Source: Endomicrobiia bacterium (GTDB lineage: Bacteria; Elusimicrobiota; Endomicrobiia; Endomicrobiales; Endomicrobiaceae). Taken from it: a DNA stretch of 46,146 nucleotides. Below the pieces are notes generated by a model, which saw only the letters and a program-made list of their open reading frames with translations, was not told the DNA's origin and made no database searches. Position 1 is the stretch's first letter; each line of letters starts with the position of its first letter. The position numbers and the translations under genes are program-made. The stretch lies in assembly GCA_009776745.1 (NCBI GenBank), contig WRNH01000007.1:1-46146 (forward strand), given 5' to 3'. Shown in pieces: positions 34,348-42,483 of the stretch.

Positions 34348-35225
34348 AAACATTATTGTCTATAGATGGCGGCGGATTGTTCGGTGTTGGCGTTGCCAAT
34401 TGGGTGCCGAAGCTTGATAATTGGAAATTTGACTATTATGCCGGAACTTCCGTAGGCGCAATATTAGCCGCTTGCTATGCGTCAGGAAAAAAACCGTCGG
34501 AGGTTCAAGATCTGTTTAACGGCGATTTGCCGAAAAAAATGTTCACCAAACCGGGGTTTCCTCAAAATTTAAACCCGCTGCGGCCGTATGTTTACGGTAA
34601 TAAAGAAGCCAAAAAAATTTTAAAGGGAGTTTTCGGCGATACAAAAGTCAAGGATACCGAATTCCCGCTGGTTATAGTGGCATGGAACTATGAAAAAAGA
34701 AAGGAAAAAGTCTTTACCCGTAAATTTAACGGCGATTATCTGTTAAGAGACGCCGTGCTGGCCTCCATGAGCGCTCCATACTATTTTCCCGCCGCGCTTA
34801 TCAAAGACGAAAATTCAAAAGAAGAAAAATTAGGAGACGGCGGCGTGTGCGGCAATGATCCGTCTTTGGCGGGAATTGCCGCCATGCGCGATGACGGAAT
34901 AATAGTCAAAAATATTAAATGTTTATCCGTAGGCACCACCGGAACGCCCAAAGAAAAAAAACTGAACGTGTCCGCTTCCATAGGATGGTTATCCGTAATT
35001 ACCGACGTGATCACTGTAGGAAATGCCGAATATACTTCTTACGGAATAAGCCGCCTGCTGGAGCATAATAACAGGTATTTAAGAGTTGCTCCGGATAATC
35101 TGCCAAGCGGCTCTATGGACGATTTTAATTTGCTTGCGAAGATCAAAAAAGTTTGGTCGGAGTGGGATCATTTGAAAGCGCTTAGTTTTTTAAAAGGAAA
35201 TACAAAAGCGGAAACGAAACCGTAA
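34344..35225 (+). CDS. Patatin-like phospholipase
   Basis: 293 aa, a serine lipid acyl hydrolase. The oxyanion loop SIDGGGLFG (6-14), nucleophile elbow GTSVG (about 38-42) and catalytic Asp in LGDGGVCGN form a complete patatin dyad. There is no signal peptide or membrane helix, so it is presumably cytoplasmic or membrane-peripheral. The ATG at 34344 has AGAGG eight bases before it; an in-frame ATG at 34320 is less likely. It stands alone between divergent pilB and convergent rpsI. CapV-type anti-phage effectors share this fold, but no CD-NTase or other defence gene is adjacent. Confidence 0.85.
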   Translation: MKTLLSIDGGGLFGVGVANWVPKLDNWKFDYYAGTSVGAILAACYASGKKPSEVQDLFNGDLPKKMFTKPGFPQNLNPLRPYVYGNKEAKKILKGVFGDTKVKDTEFPLVIVAWNYEKRKEKVFTRKFNGDYLLRDAVLASMSAPYYFPAALIKDENSKEEKLGDGGVCGNDPSLAGIAAMRDDGIIVKNIKCLSVGTTGTPKEKKLNVSASIGWLSVITDVITVGNAEYTSYGISRLLEHNNRYLRVAPDNLPSGSMDDFNLLAKIKKVWSEWDHLKALSFLKGNTKAETKP

Positions 35226-35254
35226 TACACGACATTGTCCTTAGCAGCATAAAA

Positions 35255-35290
35255 GACGCCCGCTCTATTATTACAGAGCGGGCGTCTTTT
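35255..35290. terminator. Bidirectional rho-independent terminator
   Basis: A perfect 12-bp stem GACGCCCGCTCT / AGAGCGGGCGTC with an 8-nt loop, flanked by AAAA and TTTTT. It serves the patatin gene on the plus strand and rpsI on the minus strand. Confidence 0.92.
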
Positions 35291-35314
35291 TGAAATAATA
35301 TAACAAAAACAAAA

Positions 35315-35710
35315 TTAACGTTTTGAAAACTGAAAGCGTTTTCTGGCTTTTGGTCTTCCGGGTTTTTTCCTTTCAACCATTCTTGAATCTCTGGTAAGAA
35401 GACCTTCTTTTCTCAAAGCGTCTTTGGAAGCTTCGTTTAAATTTAGAATGGCTCTCGCAACGCTGTGGCTTATCGCGCCGGCCTGGCCTGTTATTCCGCC
35501 GCCGTTAACGCTTATATAAAAGTCATACCTTTTTACTCCGCTCCAAACATCAAAGGGCTTAAGAGCAATTTTTTTATGTCTTTCAAGACCGCCGAAATAT
35601 TCGTCTAAACTTCTGTCGTTAACTGTTATTTTTCCGCTTCCTTCCGCAACTTTCACGCGGGCTATCGCATTTTTTCTGCGCCCCGTGCTTAAATAAGAAA
35701 CATTACTCAT
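35315..35710 (-). CDS. rpsI: 30S ribosomal protein S9
   Basis: 131 aa, the usual length. The family start STGRRKNAIARVKV, the central NGGGITGQAGAISHSVARAI and the basic tail KKPGRPKARKRFQFSKR, whose C-terminal SKR reaches the P-site tRNA in known ribosomes, are all visible. AGAGG precedes the ATG. It follows rplM by 99 bp, the classical pair, and ends at a shared terminator. Confidence 0.97.
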   Translation of the reverse strand: MSNVSYLSTGRRKNAIARVKVAEGSGKITVNDRSLDEYFGGLERHKKIALKPFDVWSGVKRYDFYISVNGGGITGQAGAISHSVARAILNLNEASKDALRKEGLLTRDSRMVERKKPGRPKARKRFQFSKR

Positions 35711-35809
35711 TTTATACCTCTGTTTTAAAATTACATTGCTTGCGAACTTTTCTAAAGAAACACGTCTCGCCTGTTAGCGCGTTGGGCTGATGACGCCCGC
35801 GGCGTCAGC

Positions 35810-36241
35810 TTATTGCTTGGCGTTTGCAAACTGCGCGGCGTGTTCGTGTTTATCGTCTTTGAAAACTTTAAGCCTTTTAAGCTGTTTATCCGCAAGCTTA
35901 TTTTTGGGAAGCATGCCTTTAACCGCCGCCGTCAAAACTTTTTCCGGAGCTTTTTCCATCATTTTCCCGTAAGGAGTAAGTTTTGCGCCTCCGGGATATC
36001 CGGAAAACGTAAAATACATTTTCTGGTCAAGCTTTTTTCCGGTAAGCACAAGTTTACTTGCGTTGGTTACGACAACAAAATCTCCGCAATCTATATGATT
36101 CGTATAGATAACTTTATTTTTGCCTCTCAGTACGTCGGCTATTTCGACAGCCAGCCTTCCGAGAACTTTTCCGCCGGCATCAATTAAATGCCATTTTCTT
36201 TCGATTCCGTCAACTTTTGGTAAATAAGTCTTCTTGTTCAT
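35810..36241 (-). CDS. rplM: 50S ribosomal protein L13
   Basis: 143 aa. RKWHLIDAGGKVLGRLAVEI, the GKNKVIYTNHIDCGDFVVV strand and the SGYPGG loop identify L13. The start is set by AGGG seven bases upstream. It has its own promoter and a leader with an attenuator-like hairpin, which fits autogenous control by a ribosomal protein as known for rplM-rpsI in several phyla. Confidence 0.97.
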   Translation of the reverse strand: MNKKTYLPKVDGIERKWHLIDAGGKVLGRLAVEIADVLRGKNKVIYTNHIDCGDFVVVTNASKLVLTGKKLDQKMYFTFSGYPGGAKLTPYGKMMEKAPEKVLTAAVKGMLPKNKLADKQLKRLKVFKDDKHEHAAQFANAKQ

Positions 36242-36282
36242 TTTAAAACCCTGTCCTGTTCAATATATCCCTGATAATGACG

Positions 36283-36312
36283 AAAAAACTCCTGCGGGGC
36301 AGCAGGTTTTTT
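36283..36312 (-). promoter_or_regulatory. Attenuator-like hairpin in the rplM leader
   Basis: Minus strand AAAAAACCTGC-TGCCCC-GCAGGAGTTTTTT: a GC stem extended by A-U pairs with a U-run, inside the leader about 20 nt after the predicted transcript start. It is shaped like a rho-independent terminator but lies upstream of rplM, so it may be a regulated attenuator for r-protein feedback. It does not obviously match a leader I know by sequence. Confidence 0.55.
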
Positions 36313-36336
36313 AAACGTCTTTAACTAAGAGCGCTT

Positions 36337-36366
36337 ATTATACATATTTATTTATCAAAAAAGCAA
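36337..36366 (-). promoter_or_regulatory. rplM-rpsI promoter
   Basis: TTGCTT (36361-36366), an 18-nt spacer and TATAAT (36337-36342), minus strand. This yields a leader of about 90 nt. Confidence 0.6.
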
Positions 36367-36370
36367 GCCT

Positions 36371-36492
36371 TTTTAACGGCAGAATGAAGATTGAAGAGTA
36401 GAGAGCGTAGATATTGTGTTTCGGTTTTACCAAAACCTATTGATCGGTTTTCGCAAAGCGAAAACACATTATCTTCACTTTTCACTCTTAAC
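36371..36492. repeat. F4/F6 composite palindromic element after rpsA
   Basis: Starts TTTTAACGGCAGAATGAAG and ends ATCTTCACTTTTCACTCTTA, arms that pair with each other. The interior has two F6 hairpins (GGTTTTACCAAAACC and GGTTTTCGCAAAGCGAAAAC). The end abuts the rpsA stop codon. It separates rpsA from the rplM promoter. Confidence 0.65.
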
Positions 36493-36493
36493 T

Positions 36494-38194
36494 CTACACG
36501 CTTTCTTCTTCTCCGCTGTCTTCCGTCAAAATTTCGCCGAGGGTCGGTTTGTCGTCCTGATTGGCGTATTTTTTCACAAGCTCTTTTTCCCTGTCAAACT
36601 CAAGTTTTTTTACCGACGCTTCGATTTTTCTGTCTCTTGTGTCAATTTTAATTATTTTTGCTTCAACTTCTTCGCCTTCTTTTAACACGCTCTGGTTTCT
36701 GTCGGCTTTCACGGAAGAAGCTTCGGAATTTTTTATAAGCGCTTCTATGCCGCGTTCAATTTCAATAAAAGCGCCGAATTCGGCAACTCTTACGACTTTT
36801 CCGGTTACAACGGTTCCGGCTTTATATTTTTTGTAAGGGTCGCCTTTAGTGTGTTTTATCGAGAGAGATATTTTTTCGTTTGAAGGATTAACTTCCAAAA
36901 CGACAACTTCTATTTCCTGCCCTTTTTTTATCATATCTTCCGGATGTTTTACTCTTTCCGTCCATGAAAAATCGCTTATATGTACAAGTCCCTCGATTCC
37001 TTCCGGAAGTTTCACAAAAGCGCCGAAAGGCATAAGAGTCTGGACTACTCCTTTTACAACCGCGCCGGGAGCATAATGCCTTACCGCTTCATCCCAGGGA
37101 TTAGCCTGAATCTTTTTCACCGATAAAGAAATTTTCTTATTTTCTTTATCCACGTCGATTATTTTAACTTCTATTTCGCTGCCTTTTCTTGCGTTCTTTT
37201 TGAATTCGCCTTCGCTGTCGTTCCACGCGTATTCCGAAGCGTGCAGCAAACCTTCAATTCCCGGTTCAAGCTCCACAAACGCGCCGTAATCCATGACGGA
37301 AGTTATTTTTCCTTTCATTATAAGTCCGACCGGAAATCTTTCCACGGCCGAATCCCACGGGTGCGGAGTAAGATTTTTCATGCTCAAAGAAATTTTTCCG
37401 TTAACTTTATCAACTTTCGAAATCTGCACTCTTACCGTCTGACCTTGGTGAAGAAGGTCTTCGACTTTTTTAACTTTATACCATGCCATTTCGCCTATAT
37501 GAAGCAATCCGTCTATTCCGCCCAAATTTATAAACGCTCCGAAAGTGGTAATTTTGGAAACCGTGCCGTCAACGATCTGCCCTTCGGCGATAGTTTCCAG
37601 AGCGGAAGCTCTTTTTGAAGATTTTTCGTCTTCCAGCAGTTTGCGGCGCGAAACAACGATTTCTTTTTCGTTTCTGTCGAATTCGGTTATGGCAAAAGCG
37701 TAAGTTTTACCGACATATTTTTCGCCGTCCTTAACAAAAGAAGTGTCGACCTGCGAAATATGCAAAAACGCATTGACCCCGACGTCAACTATAAATCCGC
37801 CTTTTACGGTTTTTGATATCGTTCCGTTTACGGCTTTTCCTTCTCTGAAAAGCTGCCCTACTTTATCCCACTGGATTTTTTCAACCATCTCCCTGTAAGA
37901 AAGGATCGGCTGCCCGTGCATATTTATGACTTTAACTTTCACCGCAGCTCCGGGCTTTAACTCCTTGGGAATTTTTCCTTCTTCAAACTCCGTTCTGGGA
38001 ATCAGTCCTTCCGATTTCATTCCCAGATCAACCATAAAACCGTCTTCGTTTTCGGCTATGATGGTTACGTCCATCTCTTTTCCCACGCTGATGTTTCCCG
38101 CGGAACCGTACTCTTTCATCAGGTCAGCCATACTCATTTCTTCGTTTTCTTCAAAATGAGTTGTTTCTTTATCTAAATTTGTATTGTCTGCCAT
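36494..38194 (-). CDS. rpsA: 30S ribosomal protein S1
   Basis: 566 aa with six S1 RNA-binding repeats at roughly 35-100, 115-185, 200-275, 285-360, 370-450 and 455-530. The later ones show the strong phrase GAFVELEPGIEGLLHASEYAW or a close variant. It recruits mRNA to the 30S subunit. Acidic termini flank the repeats. GGAG precedes the ATG by ten bases. It is the last gene of the aromatic/ispH supraoperon, and the ispH-rpsA neighbourhood is widely conserved. An F1 element lies between ispH and rpsA. Confidence 0.95.
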   Translation of the reverse strand: MADNTNLDKETTHFEENEEMSMADLMKEYGSAGNISVGKEMDVTIIAENEDGFMVDLGMKSEGLIPRTEFEEGKIPKELKPGAAVKVKVINMHGQPILSYREMVEKIQWDKVGQLFREGKAVNGTISKTVKGGFIVDVGVNAFLHISQVDTSFVKDGEKYVGKTYAFAITEFDRNEKEIVVSRRKLLEDEKSSKRASALETIAEGQIVDGTVSKITTFGAFINLGGIDGLLHIGEMAWYKVKKVEDLLHQGQTVRVQISKVDKVNGKISLSMKNLTPHPWDSAVERFPVGLIMKGKITSVMDYGAFVELEPGIEGLLHASEYAWNDSEGEFKKNARKGSEIEVKIIDVDKENKKISLSVKKIQANPWDEAVRHYAPGAVVKGVVQTLMPFGAFVKLPEGIEGLVHISDFSWTERVKHPEDMIKKGQEIEVVVLEVNPSNEKISLSIKHTKGDPYKKYKAGTVVTGKVVRVAEFGAFIEIERGIEALIKNSEASSVKADRNQSVLKEGEEVEAKIIKIDTRDRKIEASVKKLEFDREKELVKKYANQDDKPTLGEILTEDSGEEESV

Positions 38195-38286
38195 TTTGCT
38201 TCTTCTCCTTTTTTAACTGCAGTTAATAAGTAATAAATAATAAATAACGGCAACGACTAAAGATTTCTGTATCTTTTACTTATTAC

Positions 38287-38428
38287 GGGTGTCTCTAAAA
38301 AACTATCTAAAGTGGTGTCATTCCCGTGAAAACGGGAATCCATTTTACCGTTATCGTCGGACACATTTAAAGACAGCATTTATACCCGTTTTCACGGGTA
38401 TGACAAAATTTGGTTTTTAGAGAAACTC
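38287..38428. repeat. F1 palindromic element, copy B
   Basis: 142 bp, close to copy A at 12-164 in the same orientation, including ATTCCCGTGAAAACGGGAAT and its inverted partner. Arms are GGGTGTCTCTAAAAAA on the left and the complement of GAGTTTCTCTAAAAACC on the right. Its right edge is immediately adjacent to the ispH stop codon at 38429. It lies within an operon, between ispH and rpsA. Confidence 0.85.
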
Positions 38429-39319
38429 TTACTTATTACTTTTTACTTGCCGTATTTTACTTGCCGTTCCAATCCTCCTTTGCACTTGTTGTATTATCCA
38501 ATTAGGCGTTGACGCGCCTGCAGTCAGCCCTATGATGTTTTTATTTTTAAACCAAGACTTTTTTAAATCATCCGCCTTTTCTATGTGATAAGTTTTTGTT
38601 TTAGCGGAACAAATCTCGGCAAGCCTTGTGGTATTGCCTGAATTTTTACCTCCTACAACTATCATCAAGTCAACGGTCTTTGCAAGCTTCTCAGCGGACT
38701 GCTGCCTGTCAAAGGTCGCCTTACATATTGTATTGAAAACCTTTATTTTATAGCGTTTTTTTAAACATTTTACAATAGCGTTAAAATTTTCAGGCGTTTG
38801 GGTTGTCTGGCTTACTATGTTTAAATCCCCTTCCGCTTTAATATTTTGCGCTTCTTTAATATTTTCAATCACAATGCATTTGCCGTTTCCGTAAGACACA
38901 AGAGCGGCAACTTCAGGATGAACTCTTTCGCCTATGATCACTATAGTTTCGTCTTTGCCGCTTAAATCTTTTACAATATCCTGCGCTCTTTTCACAAAAG
39001 GACATGTCGCGTCTATTATTTCAATTGATTTCTTTTTTTTAAGCTCCTCATGCAGCAGCAAAGGAATGCCGTGCGTGCGCAGAATGATTATTCCGCTTTT
39101 TACGGTTTTGGCGTCTTTAAGCGTTTTTATCCCCTGCTTATCCAGCCGCTCGACTTCCTGCGGATTGTGTATAATCGGCCCTAATGTATAAACTTTTTTA
39201 TGCAAATCAGCGGTTTTTTCGGCAAGACTTATTGCCCTTTTCACGCCGAAACAAAAACCGGATTTGTCCGCAATCTTTATTTTTGGCCGTTTTATGCCAA
39301 TTTTTCCCGTCATTTGCAT
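38429..39319 (-). CDS. ispH: 4-hydroxy-3-methylbut-2-enyl diphosphate reductase
   Basis: Last step of the MEP isoprenoid pathway, forming IPP and DMAPP. 296 aa with the three cluster cysteines at 23 (GFCFGVKRAI), 106 (DATCPFVKRA) and 199 (FNTICKATFDRQ). RTHG and QTTQTPE are also family motifs. AAGGA precedes the ATG. The extreme C-terminus (IRQVKSNK) is encoded by AAGTAAAA-type repeat words, so the tail has probably been altered by repeat DNA. The gene lies between plsC and rpsA. Confidence 0.95.
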   Translation of the reverse strand: MQMTGKIGIKRPKIKIADKSGFCFGVKRAISLAEKTADLHKKVYTLGPIIHNPQEVERLDKQGIKTLKDAKTVKSGIIILRTHGIPLLLHEELKKKKSIEIIDATCPFVKRAQDIVKDLSGKDETIVIIGERVHPEVAALVSYGNGKCIVIENIKEAQNIKAEGDLNIVSQTTQTPENFNAIVKCLKKRYKIKVFNTICKATFDRQQSAEKLAKTVDLMIVVGGKNSGNTTRLAEICSAKTKTYHIEKADDLKKSWFKNKNIIGLTAGASTPNWIIQQVQRRIGTASKIRQVKSNK

Positions 39320-39337
39320 AATCCATCCTTATTATCG

Positions 39338-39478
39338 TCTTCAATTAAAAATTACAAATTACAAATTATAAATCAACGGCAACGACAATAAAAAAATTAT
39401 AACATACTTTTAATTCTTGTTTTTTTGTTTTTGATTTGTAATTTGTAATTCGTAATTTGTAATTTTTGTTAAGCTTTT
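39338..39478. repeat. F3 repeat region between plsC and ispH
   Basis: AAATTACAAATTACAAATTA, an AACGGCAACG boundary, an AT-rich centre, then GTAATTTGTAATTCGTAATT; the outer parts are inverted copies of each other. The right end abuts the plsC stop. No gene is seen. Confidence 0.7.
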
Positions 39479-39479
39479 C

Positions 39480-40067
39480 CTACATACCTGCTATTTCATC
39501 CAAAATTTTCTGCGAAAACTCAATATAGTCATTTTTTGAATATTCTTTGGGCGGCATAATAGGTTTGCCGTACTTTATTTTTATCTTTTTGAATTTAAAA
39601 AAATTATTCGTATTTACAATTTTCGCCGGTATTACCGGAACCTGCGCATGACATGCGACCATGCCGACGCCGGCTCTTGCCTTGCCGGGATTGCCGTCTT
39701 TTGAACGGGTGCCTTCCGGAAACATAAGCAAAGGGCTTCCGTTTTCCAGAAGAGCAAAGGCATTTCTCATTGCGCTCATATCATGCGACCCTCTTTTTAC
39801 GGGAAAAGCATTTGTCCTTTTGATCAAAAAACCAAGCAACGGAACGTCAAACAGTTCCTGCTTAGCCATAAAATGCAAAGGTCTTTTCATCATGCTTCCG
39901 GTCAAAGGGGGATCCCACACGCTGATGTGATTCGGAGCAATTATTATGCCGCCTTCTTCAGGAATATTTTCCGCGCCTTCCGGACGGCATCTGCCGATTA
40001 TGGCAAACTGCAGCCAAAACATAAATCTTCCGAAATAAAATAATACTGAACTCTTTTTTACCGGCAT
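39480..40067 (-). CDS. plsC: 1-acyl-sn-glycerol-3-phosphate acyltransferase
   Basis: 195 aa. Acylates lysophosphatidic acid in phospholipid synthesis at the inner membrane. The catalytic motif NHISVWDPP (H47, D52) and the second motif FPEGTRS (116-122) are intact, with a hydrophobic N-terminal segment. Its ATG lies inside the end of aroA (10-bp overlap), so the two are translationally coupled. In related supraoperons cmk sits between aroA and plsC; here it is missing. Confidence 0.88.
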   Translation of the reverse strand: MPVKKSSVLFYFGRFMFWLQFAIIGRCRPEGAENIPEEGGIIIAPNHISVWDPPLTGSMMKRPLHFMAKQELFDVPLLGFLIKRTNAFPVKRGSHDMSAMRNAFALLENGSPLLMFPEGTRSKDGNPGKARAGVGMVACHAQVPVIPAKIVNTNNFFKFKKIKIKYGKPIMPPKEYSKNDYIEFSQKILDEIAGM

Positions 40068-41341
40068 ACGCTTTTAAGCCTCTCATAAAAATCAGGAAAT
40101 GAAATATTTACGCAATCCGCGTCTTTTATTATCATCTCTCCGCCGGCTATCAATGAAGCGACAGCCAAAGTCATCGCGATCCTGTGGTCGCCGAAACTTT
40201 CGACAGCGGCTCCGCAAAGTTCATATCCTGGATGTCCGTTTATTATCAATCCGTCTTCAAGCTCTTCAATTTCAATACCGAGTTTTTCAAACTGCGTACG
40301 GATCGCGGTAATTCTGTCGCTTTCTTTAACTCTCAGCTCTTTTGCACCGGTAATTCTTGTTATGCCTTCCGCCTGAGCCGCTATTAAAGCAAAAATAGGA
40401 ATTTCGTCGATCATTCTCGGAATAAGGCCGGCATCAACATCCGTTGCTTTAAGTTTTGAATATTTTACTTTTATATCCGCAACGGGTTCACCTGAAACGT
40501 CTTCGACGTTTTTCAATGTGATTTCGGCGCCCATTTTTTTTAGAACTTCTATTATCCCGTCTCTTGTCGGATTTATTCCGACATTTTTTATTGTCAGCTC
40601 CGAATCCGGAACTATCAAAGCTGCCGCTATAAAAAATGCCGCCGAAGAAATATCACCGGAAATGCAAACTTCGTTTGCAATTAATTTTTCAGCAGGATAA
40701 ATAGTAACCGCATTGCCTGAAGTTTCGACTTTAGCCCCGAAAGCTCTCATCATTCTTTCCGTATGATCTCTTGATTTTACCGGCTCTATATATGTTATCG
40801 CGCCGTCAGCATATAAACCCGCAAACATAACTGCCGATTTTACCTGCGCAGTCGATTTATTGCTTTCATATTTTATTGCTTTTAAGGGCACTTTACCCTT
40901 TATTTTCAAAGGCAGACTGCCGTTTTCCGATCCAATCTCCGCGCCCATTTCCGATAAAGGGTCAATTACCCTTTTCATAGGTCTTTTAGAAAGACTTTCA
41001 TCTCCCGTGATCACGGATGCAAAATTCTGACCTGCCAAAATACCTGCCAAAATTCTTGCAGTCGTGCCCGAGTTGCCGGCATAAATTTCTTTTTGCGGTT
41101 TTTGAAGTTTAAGGCCCGCGCCTTTAACAAAAAGCGTATCGCCTTCCGCCATTATTTCCGCGCCCATCTGCTTAAAAGCTTCCATCGTCCTTATACAGTC
41201 GTCTGAAGGAAGATAATTTTCTATAACCGAATCCCCTTCAGCCAAAGAAGAAAGCATTACCGCGCGATGCGTTATGGATTTATCCGCCGGAACTCCGATC
41301 ACGCCCTCTATTTTATCGACTTTTTTGAGTTTTATTTCCAT
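40058..41341 (-). CDS. aroA: 3-phosphoshikimate 1-carboxyvinyltransferase (EPSP synthase)
   Basis: Shikimate pathway step forming EPSP from shikimate-3-phosphate and PEP. 427 aa with PADKSITHRAVML at the N-terminus, NSGTTARI(L)AG near 88, the catalytic-loop region and RVKESDRITAI near 340, all in family order. The Shine-Dalgarno is weak (GGA). The gene is downstream of tyrA across an AT-rich repeat spacer of about 200 bp with a CGGCAG word, and overlaps plsC. Confidence 0.95.
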   Translation of the reverse strand: MEIKLKKVDKIEGVIGVPADKSITHRAVMLSSLAEGDSVIENYLPSDDCIRTMEAFKQMGAEIMAEGDTLFVKGAGLKLQKPQKEIYAGNSGTTARILAGILAGQNFASVITGDESLSKRPMKRVIDPLSEMGAEIGSENGSLPLKIKGKVPLKAIKYESNKSTAQVKSAVMFAGLYADGAITYIEPVKSRDHTERMMRAFGAKVETSGNAVTIYPAEKLIANEVCISGDISSAAFFIAAALIVPDSELTIKNVGINPTRDGIIEVLKKMGAEITLKNVEDVSGEPVADIKVKYSKLKATDVDAGLIPRMIDEIPIFALIAAQAEGITRITGAKELRVKESDRITAIRTQFEKLGIEIEELEDGLIINGHPGYELCGAAVESFGDHRIAMTLAVASLIAGGEMIIKDADCVNISFPDFYERLKSVCR

Positions 41342-41543
41342 TGAAAATATCCAATTAAAAACATATAAAATATAAAAAGTAAAATATAAAATATTGACGG
41401 CAGACTGCGTATTTTTTACATTTTATATTTTATATTTTACATTTCCTTTATGATGTGGTTATGTCCCATTAAAAAACATATAAACTATAAAGTAACCGCA
41501 GACACCGTAAATATTCTCTATTAACTATTATCTATTCTCTGTC
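41342..41543. repeat. AT-rich palindromic spacer between tyrA and aroA
   Basis: AACATATAAAATATAAAAAG and its complement-like TTTTATATTTTATATTTTAC flank GACGGCAGACTGCG, a stem-loop with the boundary word at the core. ATTAACTATTATCTATTCTC follows up to the tyrA stop and matches a word at 12968-12987. No coding potential is seen. Confidence 0.6.
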
Positions 41544-42434
41544 TTACTCTTGCGTTTTCAAAATCTCTTTTTTTAGTTGACTTTGGCTGTTTAAAGCTTT
41601 TTCAAAAACTTTGAGCTTTTTTATAAAGGCTTTCAGATGTTTTTTTATATTTTTGCCGTTCATTGCAAATATCGGCGCCCACATATCTGCGCTTGAAACG
41701 GAAACTCTTGTCATGCTTTTAAAAGATCCGGCGGTAAGCGCGTCTATTTCGGAATTGTTTTTTTTCTTTTCTTTATATATTTTGTTCAATGAAAAAGCGA
41801 TAATGTGAGGCAAATGGCTTGTAAGAGCCGCAAGGTCATCATGTTTTTTTGCGGTCATTTTGACTATTTTAGCGCCCGCGTCTTTCCACATTTGCGCGAC
41901 TTTTTTTTCTGCCGCCGGATTTTTGTTTCCGGTTATAATAATATTCGCATTTTTAAACATTTCACCGTCGGCCGACATTATTCCGTTGTTTTCCCTGCCT
42001 GCCATGGGATGAGCGGGAATAAAGACAAGTGTGGAGAGTGGAGTGTGGAGAGTGGAGTTAACGGATTTTGTCTTTGCCGTATCTTCACTCTTCACTCTCC
42101 ACTTTTCAATCTGCCTTTCTATTTGTTCCTTCACGCTTCCGGCGTCGGTGATGATCGTGTTTTTTCCGACGATTTTTGAGAGCTGTCTGTAGATCGGGAC
42201 TATCGTGTCTACGGGCGTGCATATAACGGCTATATCGCAAAGCTTCGCGTCACGCAAAGCCAAAGAAGCTTCGTCTACGGCTTTTATTTTTAAAGCTTGT
42301 TTTAAAGTCTCTTCTTTTCTTGCAATGCCTATTATGTGATAACGATCCTTCATGGCTTTGCTTTTTAAAGCAAGCCCCAAAGACCCGCCCATCTGACCTA
42401 AACCGATAATACCGACGTATATTTTTTTATTCAT
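41544..42434 (-). CDS. tyrA: Prephenate dehydrogenase carrying an in-frame repeat insertion
   Basis: Oxidises prephenate to 4-hydroxyphenylpyruvate for tyrosine. 296 aa with the NAD-binding loop IGLGQMGGSLG (10-20), ICTPVD, ITDAGSVK and AHPMAGREN. Between DAGSVKEQIERQIEK and VFIPAHPMAG lies a 24-residue polar segment (about 112-135, WRVKSEDTAKTKSV and onward). It is exactly the translation of a 72-bp F4 palindrome at 42031-42102. Typical TyrA proteins have only about ten residues there, on the surface. The frame remains open, so the enzyme may still work. AAGG lies ten bases before the ATG. It follows aroF by 49 bp. Confidence 0.9.
   Translation of the reverse strand: MNKKIYVGIIGLGQMGGSLGLALKSKAMKDRYHIIGIARKEETLKQALKIKAVDEASLALRDAKLCDIAVICTPVDTIVPIYRQLSKIVGKNTIITDAGSVKEQIERQIEKWRVKSEDTAKTKSVNSTLHTPLSTLVFIPAHPMAGRENNGIMSADGEMFKNANIIITGNKNPAAEKKVAQMWKDAGAKIVKMTAKKHDDLAALTSHLPHIIAFSLNKIYKEKKKNNSEIDALTAGSFKSMTRVSVSSADMWAPIFAMNGKNIKKHLKAFIKKLKVFEKALNSQSQLKKEILKTQE
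42031..42102. repeat. F4 palindromic element inside tyrA
   Basis: Arms GTGGAGAGTGGAG (42031-42043) and CTTCACTCTCCAC (42090-42102) pair at 12 of 13 positions. The interior repeats the arm word (GTGGAGAGTGGAG) and contains TTAACGG. The right arm with its flank, ATCTTCACTCTTCACTCTCC, matches the intergenic block at 190-215 almost base for base. The length is 72 bp, a multiple of three. Confidence 0.85.
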
Positions 42435-42483
42435 TTGATACAGGCCTTGCCGTTAACTCCACACTCCAAACTTCACACTGCCG
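42435..42483. repeat. F4 word between two TAACGGCA boundaries, aroF-tyrA gap
   Basis: On the minus strand the aroF stop TAA runs into CGGCAGTGTGAAGTTTGG, then GTGTGGAGTTAACGGCAAGG, so the gap is one F4 word bracketed by two boundary words in direct orientation. The right boundary supplies the AAGG in front of tyrA. Confidence 0.65.

Noticed and set aside
34344-35225. Patatin as a CapV-type CBASS anti-phage effector
   Set aside because: No CD-NTase, Cap2/Cap3 or other defence gene adjoins it; the neighbours are pilus and ribosomal genes.
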